Of a stretch of 64,000 nucleotides of DNA, positions 58,255 through 64,000 are shown piece by piece. The position numbers were made by a program, and so were the translations under genes. Location of the stretch: NCBI GenBank assembly GCA_004151065.3, contig NWUY0304101482.1, forward strand, positions 1 through 64,000. The letters are read 5' to 3'. This stretch comes from Larix sibirica (taxonomy: Eukaryota > Streptophyta > Pinopsida > Pinales > Pinaceae). The stretch's first letter is position 1, and each line of letters begins with the position of its first letter. The notes below the pieces were generated by a model. That model made no database searches, was not told the DNA's origin, and was given only the letters and a program-made list of their open reading frames with translations.

Positions 58255-58960
58255 TGTGCATGGCATGTGGATCGCATCCCTGTGCCCACTCCCTATGTAG
58301 CAACATATGAAAATGAGGATATCCATAATAACAGACATCCCATGAATGAATGGCAAGCTTTGTCAAGATTGGTCCCTACATGCAATATCAAATTGAATGA
58401 GCTTGAGATGCTTGGCCTCTTCAATTTTGACACCAGCCACACATGGAATTATTTAGAAGTATCAAAAGATACATTGGACACCGCACCAAACTTCATCAAC
58501 TGCAATTGAAAGAGGGAGGAAATCATACAATAAACCAATCCCTACCTCCTTCCACAAATAAATTATATCACAATAAAAAACCTGCATTCAACATAGTATT
58601 ACTACATTCACAAGCAAGAGGAACAACAGATCCATTGAAGATGATCATCCAAGGAACTGTAGGCATAGGTAAATTAGACCTTATAAGTAGCATCAAATAA
58701 TAACTATCTTTTCAAGAAACCTCTAGCCATAGCCCAAGACTACTCCTCGCCCCTACTGGAGTTGCAACATTTGAAATATATGCACCCACTATACATGCAG
58801 GGCTTAGTATTCCTATAAAGGACACGAATCCTTTACACAGCCAACCCTTCACCCTAGGATAGGAAGGAGATTTAGTGTTTGTTGCCCAACCTATGCATGC
58901 ATGACTTTATCTTAGAAGCACCGGATTAGATGATCCAATCTTACCTTTATACCTTCCTAG
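58255..58960 (+). mobile_element. Helitron/PIF1-type helicase fragment, decayed
   Basis: Plus-strand pieces read DRIPVPTPYVATYENED and CNIKLNELEMLGLFNFDTSH (58267-58440). After a frame change follow PAFNIVLLHSQARG, DPLKMIIQGTVGIGKLDLIS with Walker A GTVGIGK at 58653-58673, and, after another shift, LLLAPTGVATFEIYAPTIHA and GLSIPIKD (58745-58830). These are helicase motifs I and Ia (A-P-T-G-x-A-A-x-x-I-x-G-x-T-I-H) of the SF1 helicase carried by Helitrons and by PIF1 proteins. The preceding D-T-S-H-x-W context favours a Helitron. Later helicase motifs and the Rep domain are absent. Confidence 0.8.
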
Positions 58961-61839
58961 TAGAACCTTCACCCTTTTGCCTTAACCGCTTATAAGGAAG
59001 GTCCCAAACCCTATGAAAATAAGGAGGGCTAACCTACCTATGTGGAAGAGAGAAGGAGGGGAAAGGGAGGGGCTGCTCGAGAGTTCGCTGCCTAACCTTA
59101 TTGATTCTCAATTATACGCCCGGGTGGGTAATTTGAAAAGTGAAAAAGGGATCTGTGGGGTCTTCCTTACCAATAGGGAGAGGGCACCTATGGGCCTAAA
59201 CAAAATTGGCCTTACACTTTCCGGACCAACCCCTTAGAAGCTTTACAGTGGGGCAGAGCGCGCTCATTTCGCCTTAGAAGAGGGAGGCTTCTTTATCACC
59301 CGCCTTTTTCAACCTCAAATAAATTAGCTTTGGACCCCAAACTTCCAGGACTATTAGCCGCCTTAGTAAGGTCCATGCAATAAGGTCTTGAAGGTCTAGA
59401 CTTCCGGTACTAACTCTAGCCTTGAACGAAGAAGGTTTTTTGTCTCCGGTAGAAAAATGAGCATTTGAAACCACAACCTCTTGTAAAAGGTTCATGGATG
59501 AAGTGTTGGACCCGAATAAACAAACCGGCCCTCCTAGCTGTTCTTTTGGGGTTTGTTCCCGTCCATCCCATCTTATTCTTATTTTGTTTGTTCCCATTGG
59601 TACATTGGTTGGCCCATACTCATTTGTTGCTTTCACCTTCGAGTGCCTTATTTGAGGACACACTTGCACACTCCCGAGCTGCCTTATTTGAGGACACACT
59701 TGCACTCCTCCTCATTTATTCCACTCTTTTACTCCAAATTTATTCACCTTTTTTATTCACCTTTGAGCTGCCCCTCCTCAACCTTTGAACTGCCCTCGAC
59801 TCGAACTCCCCGATAACCCTCAGGAACATTAGCTCGAGCTTGCTTTGTAAAAAAGGAAACGAATGACCCATTGAAAACTTCTTGGCTGGGAAAACTCCTT
59901 CAATCCTCTTGGTCGATCCTCTCGGCACATTGGCTGGCACATTGCGGAATTGGCTTTGCTTTGTTACTCACCCGAGTCGAGCTTTATAATTTGGAAAAAC
60001 ACTCCGTCCGAAAGGAAAGGCACATTGGAAGGAATTCCCTGGCCTGTTGATTAGGAATTTGAGGGATTAAATCATTGGGGTACCAAAACACCCTTGGGTT
60101 GGTAAATAAAACAACCCGACCGAAGGGAGAGGATCTCTAGATATTATATACGTAATTACGTCGTTAGACCCCTTATTTAGAATTCTTTTATTTCTTTTCC
60201 CGGGGTATAAGGAAGATAATAAAGCTTACCTTCTCGCCTTTTACCCCAATATTACTTGCTTCGCTCAACAGACATCCCCCCCTCGAGTGACTGCCTATGA
60301 ATTGCCCCAACCCAATGGCAAGAATTAGGGTTATTTTGGGCACTGGTCAAGGAAGGCGAAGCTTACTATTGGATTGATTTATTGGGCTGAGAAAGGGAAG
60401 GCCATTTCCTTAGCATGGCACGAGAGTGGATTGCAAACAAGCGAGTCAGAATTCGAACTAACTCTTTAAGCGGTGCAAGCAAGTAAGTGAGTCGATGAGC
60501 AAGTAAGCAACAGTAAATAGCTTTCCCACGGCTATAAAGGTAGCGGTAGGGCTCCTTCTCTCCTAGTGGGTGGCTATACTAGCTAACTACCTAGTAGCTA
60601 GCATGTCATGCATCATTGGGAAATGAGGACATTCAATCTCAATTCTTCATCATTCCATGATTTTATTGCTAACTACGGGGCAAATAATGAATGGTCTACC
60701 TGACCGGATTGGATAAAGCTTCTGGTGCTTCTCAGGGTAATGGAGATAGTTTTTGCTTTTCATCCGGACCGGATGCTAGGTTACAGTCTTTCATTCGGTT
60801 AAGGAGACAAATAGAATGAATGGATGAATAAATGATGGGCGGACCTGCATGGCGTGGTAACCCGAACCGAAGTGGCTGATAGATATAATCTAGGATAATC
60901 AGTAGATAATATGGTAGAATCTGTGATTTGGGATCAAATAGGAGCAGCGATAGACCATGTTATTCTCCAGCTGTGCTCCGCCCGAGATACTTTGGGGTAA
61001 ACCTCAATGAAATGACTAGAACAAACCCTGCCTGTCTGGACCTTGCCCTCCGCGGCTACTCGTGCCTCGCTTGACTAGCCATCTCTCACTGGATAATGGG
61101 ACAGGCACTTTCTCGACCCCGGAACTGTCCGGGAACCAGCACTGCCACCGTAACCGGCAGATAAATATACCCGGCATTCCGAACATGTCGAATGATGGTT
61201 TACCGAACTCGATGGATAAGGCAGCACCTTTATTCTCGAGCTATGTACTTTCCCAACCTATATTTATTGATCCGGAACTGGAAGTGACTTACTAGCTACT
61301 TCCACGCGCAAGTCAAACGTTGCTCGCTTCCGTGCTTCCCCAACTTTCAGGGCAAGGTGAACGATATGGAGAAACACACAGTTTCCCCATTTCCAAAGCG
61401 AGATGGATGATCTATGTATATATACATATTATTGCTTATCCCATTACCGACCACGGTTAACCGGCCGGGAACACAACGCTGCCCAAACGGAAGAAAAAAC
61501 TAAAAGTGTCTGGAGTCAACTATACCTACACCCCTATCGCCAGATAGAGCAGATAGGGCCTCGGAGGGGGGCGAAGTGAAAGTAAGTAATCACCGGGGGC
61601 CCTACTATGAATAGGGAAAGGTTGCTTGTTCGCGTATACATGAAACAGAAATAGAGAAATATATTGACCATTCCGAGTCAAGGGAGAGGGCTTACTGGTC
61701 AATGTAAAAACATAGCCGAAGGTAGGTCGCTTTATTTATAAAATGGTAGCTCTTGAGATAGGGTTCCGGTTCACTTATAAGGGAAGGGTACCCGGATCTG
61801 GAACTGAGCGAAGGGAAGCTGCTATATGAATAAGGGATG
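58961..61839. other. Unassigned spacer
   Basis: No gene recognised in 2.9 kb. The minus-strand frame of 143 codons at 59705-59274 and plus-strand frame of 107 codons at 59465-59788 overlap a local duplication and have no known homologue. The 60200-60600 stretch has plant-mitochondrial spacer style (AAGCAAGTAAGTGAGTCGA). Confidence 0.45.
59638..59712. repeat. Tandem duplication, ~43-bp period
   Basis: GCCTTATTTGAGGACACACTTGCAC occurs twice (near 59643 and 59681) separated by ACTCCCGAGCT. A smaller TTTATTCACCTTT duplication follows near 59740. Confidence 0.8.
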
Positions 61840-62330
61840 CTGGACAAGGTGGTGCTGCTTCAATAGGGTAATAAACTTCACTTGGTCCTGCTCCAACTAC
61901 CCTTGCTTCACCTGCTAAGTCAACTGCATAACCAACTGCGGGATCTACTGAATAAACTACTCGATCAACAGCATCAACAGCTTAATCCACTGGATCAACA
62001 AGATAAAGATAAAGAGCTGAATCATATGAATCAACAGGATCAACCACAGAATCCACAGAGTCTACTTAGGCTGCTACCATTACCTATGCTTCTGTTCCAG
62101 CTATCTATGCTTTAGGCTCTGCTACTACTGGATAAGCTACAAGCACTACTGCTACTGGTGCTTCTTCCGTCTTAGTAGCTGCTGAGACTACTGGAGGATC
62201 GCCCTTATGCTGCTACTCGTGTTGGATCAACTGGATATGGTCCTGGTTCCTAGTCTACTAGCTTAGGGACTGGATCTGGATCCACTCGGTAAACTACCTA
62301 TGCTAGCGAGAACCTGTTGATCGAGCAAAG
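61840..62330 (+). repeat. Degenerate triplet-phased array (array 8, plus-oriented half)
   Basis: The clearest member of the family. From about 61880 to 62210 a single plus-strand phase is unbroken for over 300 bp, built of GGA, TCT/TCA, ACT/ACA, GCT/GCA, GAA and TAA words. It reads Ser/Thr/Ala/Gly/Glu-rich, for example AESYESTGSTTESTEST and ATSTTATGASSVLVAAETTG, with TAA or TAG stops. The Leu/Gln-rich open frame at 61882-62115 is in a different phase and is treated as a shadow. Confidence 0.8.
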
Positions 62331-62334
62331 GGAA

Positions 62335-62625
62335 GAGTAAGGTATATAGGAGCACCAGGAGCATTCTAAAAGGAAGGAGCAGTCCTAGCAGCAAAGACTA
62401 AAGAAGTGCCACAGGGGTTTTATTGTGCGGAGTGGATCCTCCGAGTGGCATGAGTGAAAGTTGTCTAAGTAGGAGTAGCAGCAGCATAAGGGGTGTTATA
62501 TAAGACCAGAATAAAAGGAAGGAGAGGAAGCAGCAAGAGCGGAAGTAGCAGTAGCAAAGGTATAAGCAGTTCCTGTTAGTAGAAGACAAGTCTAAGTCAA
62601 GTATAAGTTTAGTAATAGTATAAGA
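62335..62625 (-). repeat. Array 8, minus-oriented half
   Basis: Beyond about 62330 the text turns to AGGAGCACCAGGAGCATTC, GGAGCAGTCCTAGCAGC and GTAGGAGTAGCAGCAGCA, the complementary flavour of the preceding half. The same type of array therefore continues in inverted orientation. Confidence 0.65.
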
Positions 62626-62834
62626 TACCTAATAGAATTCCAAGTAAAGTCTAAGATCCAAGTCTGAGATTCCTAATAATTATAGAAGAGAAGAGTCCTT
62701 ATCTAGTCTTATTAATCCATGCATAAGTAGTTGTTCCTGAAATAGGTAAGTGCTTTGAGATGTCTGTCTAGGTAAGGGTGCTTTTATTGGTACGAGTACT
62801 AATAAAAATCGTTGTGAAAGTGGAGCTCTTTTAA

Positions 62835-63235
62835 GCCATGATTTCTTGGAACTCTTATTTAGTCATGTCATCTATTATGAATGTATTGGTACCATTGTAT
62901 GCTTGTGATCCAAATGGTTAGTTCGAAGGTCGTGTATCAAAACCATATGTTGGTTGGTACATGCCATTTAGACCTTACTTTGGATCATCTATTTGTAGAT
63001 CATATTGGTTTTCAATTTGTTGGAGAACATGTGGGTCGTCATGAGTTAAAGGTGTGTTAGCATGTTGACTCTCATGGTCCTCGACTTTTCTAATAGTAGT
63101 TGATCCATCAAAGTACTAATCAATTTGTAGACCCATATTCTCATGATCTTCATATACATTATCTTCAGGGTCCTCTTGTCTGTCTTGTTCTTCAGTTTTG
63201 TAAGCAGCATAGACATTGGTTGCATTCCTAGTAAG
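62835..63235 (-). other. Unidentified nuclear-like open frame
   Basis: The minus strand from about 63235 down reads NATNVYAAYKTEEQDRQEDP, NVYEDHENMGLQID, HANTPLTHDDPHVLQQIENQ and, after single stops, GTNTFIIDDMT. It is polar and Asp/Asn/Gln/His-rich with only three stops in about 130 codons. It looks like a disordered segment of a nuclear protein or transposon protein, but I do not recognise the family. Another coding-like minus-strand stretch (MDDLCITHAHVRSNFEERGE) lies at about 63490-63430. Confidence 0.35.
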
Positions 63236-63555
63236 CATGTGCCTAGTACGATGTTACTTTCTTTTCTTTTTGAACCATGAGCAATTTGAGTCATACATAG
63301 CAAATAGCCTATTGGTAAACTATTCATAGAATCTGATCTTATCGTGTTTTATATATGTAATTATACATTTTTATATCTCTAGGGGCCAAGTCCAATGTTA
63401 AAGGCCCATGTCTTATATCATTGTGATAATCCTCACCTCTTTCCTCAAAGTTTGACCGTACATGAGCATGAGTTATACACAGATCATCCATGGTAGCACA
63501 GTCTTAGTAAGACAAATAGTTAGATGTAAGTTAATCATAAGGTGTCAACTATAAG

Positions 63556-63800
63556 ATTCACATTAGGTTCATCAAATGAGATGGTGTAAACACGATGATA
63601 TAGGCAAGCTAGATAGTACACTGAAATTAAGTAACACTTAGGTATAATAAGGTTAACAAAAAGAAGTTTCATGTCAGGTTCACCAAGAATGTGGTGTGAA
63701 CACGATGTTGTAGGTAGGCTAAAATAAAGTAACACACAGATATAAAAAGGTTAATATAAAGAAGTTTCATGTAAAGTTCACCAAGAATATGGCAGTCCAG
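63556..63800. repeat. ~98-111-bp tandem repeat, two and a third copies
   Basis: Copies start at 63556, 63667 and 63765. Each begins with TT(T)CA(C/T)(A/G)T..AGGTTCA(C/T)CAA and goes on with GTG(T/A)ACACGATG, TATAGGCAAGCT or TAGGTAGGCT, AAGTAACAC and ATA(A)AGGTTAA. The third copy is cut after about 35 bp. Confidence 0.8.
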
Positions 63801-64000
63801 AATCGCAAACGTGATCCAAGTGACTCAATACTAGGCCAACTACACCTCTTGATGATGCAATAAAAATAGGGTTCACTAGGTGGTTTATCTGAGGGCTCAC
63901 TAATCCAAGGGAGTAAAAGCCTAGATGCCTACTATACTCCAACAGTTGGATAATTTCAACAAATAAAACCCTAATCTCAATAAATAAAATGTAAAGGTCG
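63801..64000. other. Unassigned DNA to window end
   Basis: No recognised feature; AT-rich at the end. Confidence 0.4.

Noticed and set aside
59274-59788. Overlapping open frames of 143 (-) and 107 (+) codons
   Set aside because: They overlap the 43-bp duplication and contain duplicated peptide text; no known family.
60440-60470. AATTCGAACTAAC looking like a minus-strand T-arm
   Set aside because: The 5-bp T stem does not pair and no D-arm or acceptor stem is present.
1-64000. CRISPR array or phage-type system
   Set aside because: Repeats here lack regular unique spacers of constant length, no Cas-like protein is present, and all identifiable proteins are of plant nuclear element type.
1-64000. 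Mitovirus polymerase or plastid-derived insert
   Set aside because: Both are common in plant mitochondrial DNA and were looked for, but no polymerase motif set or plastid gene phrase was recognised.

Overview
The window looks like non-genic DNA from a very large, recombination-rich plant mitochondrial genome, most plausibly a conifer (spruce- or larch-like). The grounds are: no long open reading frame anywhere (the longest is 156 codons); no recognisable mitochondrial protein gene, rRNA or tRNA; many short tandem and dispersed repeats with GC-rich hairpins; and scattered decayed pieces of nuclear DNA of plant type. The organism call is an inference, because no native mitochondrial marker gene is present to anchor it. 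Nuclear heterochromatin is the main alternative.

Layout. 1-3.1 kb: a degenerate triplet-phased array, then featureless DNA. 3.1-6.3 kb: LINE reverse transcriptase fragment, a second array, copia reverse transcriptase fragment. 6.8-14 kb: short array, gypsy integrase (minus strand), gypsy gag-pro scrap (minus strand). 14-22 kb: no gene recognised. 22.05-23.67 kb: decayed Ty3/gypsy gag-protease. 23.7-34.5 kb: mostly unassigned, with a large array at 28.2-28.9 kb and a repeat field at 32 kb. 34.5-36.9 kb: apparently one nuclear block, holding a copia RNase H end, a candidate 610-bp LTR and a callose synthase exon with its spliceosomal splice acceptor. 39-46 kb: a dense field of different minisatellites. 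47.0-50.9 kb: an endogenous caulimovirid-like pararetrovirus remnant on the minus strand. It reads reverse transcriptase/RNase H, then the non-coding region with TATA box and tRNA-Met primer-binding site, then the start of the movement protein, so it crosses the circular-genome origin. 53-58.9 kb: an unidentified intact ORF fused to antisense gypsy gag, a gypsy integrase, a split hAT transposase and a Helitron/PIF1-type helicase piece. 58.9-64 kb: unassigned DNA, the largest array with a strand switch, an unidentified nuclear-like open frame and a ~100-bp tandem repeat.

Nothing here looks like an operon or a working pathway; almost every protein-like stretch is broken by stops or frameshifts. 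The most original signal is a family of about nine arrays (roughly 4 kb together). Each is built from three-base words such as GCT, ACT, TCT, GGA, GAT and AAT whose reading phase is kept for about 90 to over 300 bases. Read in that phase they give Ser/Thr/Ala/Gly/Asp/Glu/Asn-rich text interrupted by stops. They could be decayed microsatellites with a unit that is a multiple of three, or the remains of a repetitive protein family; this cannot be settled by eye.
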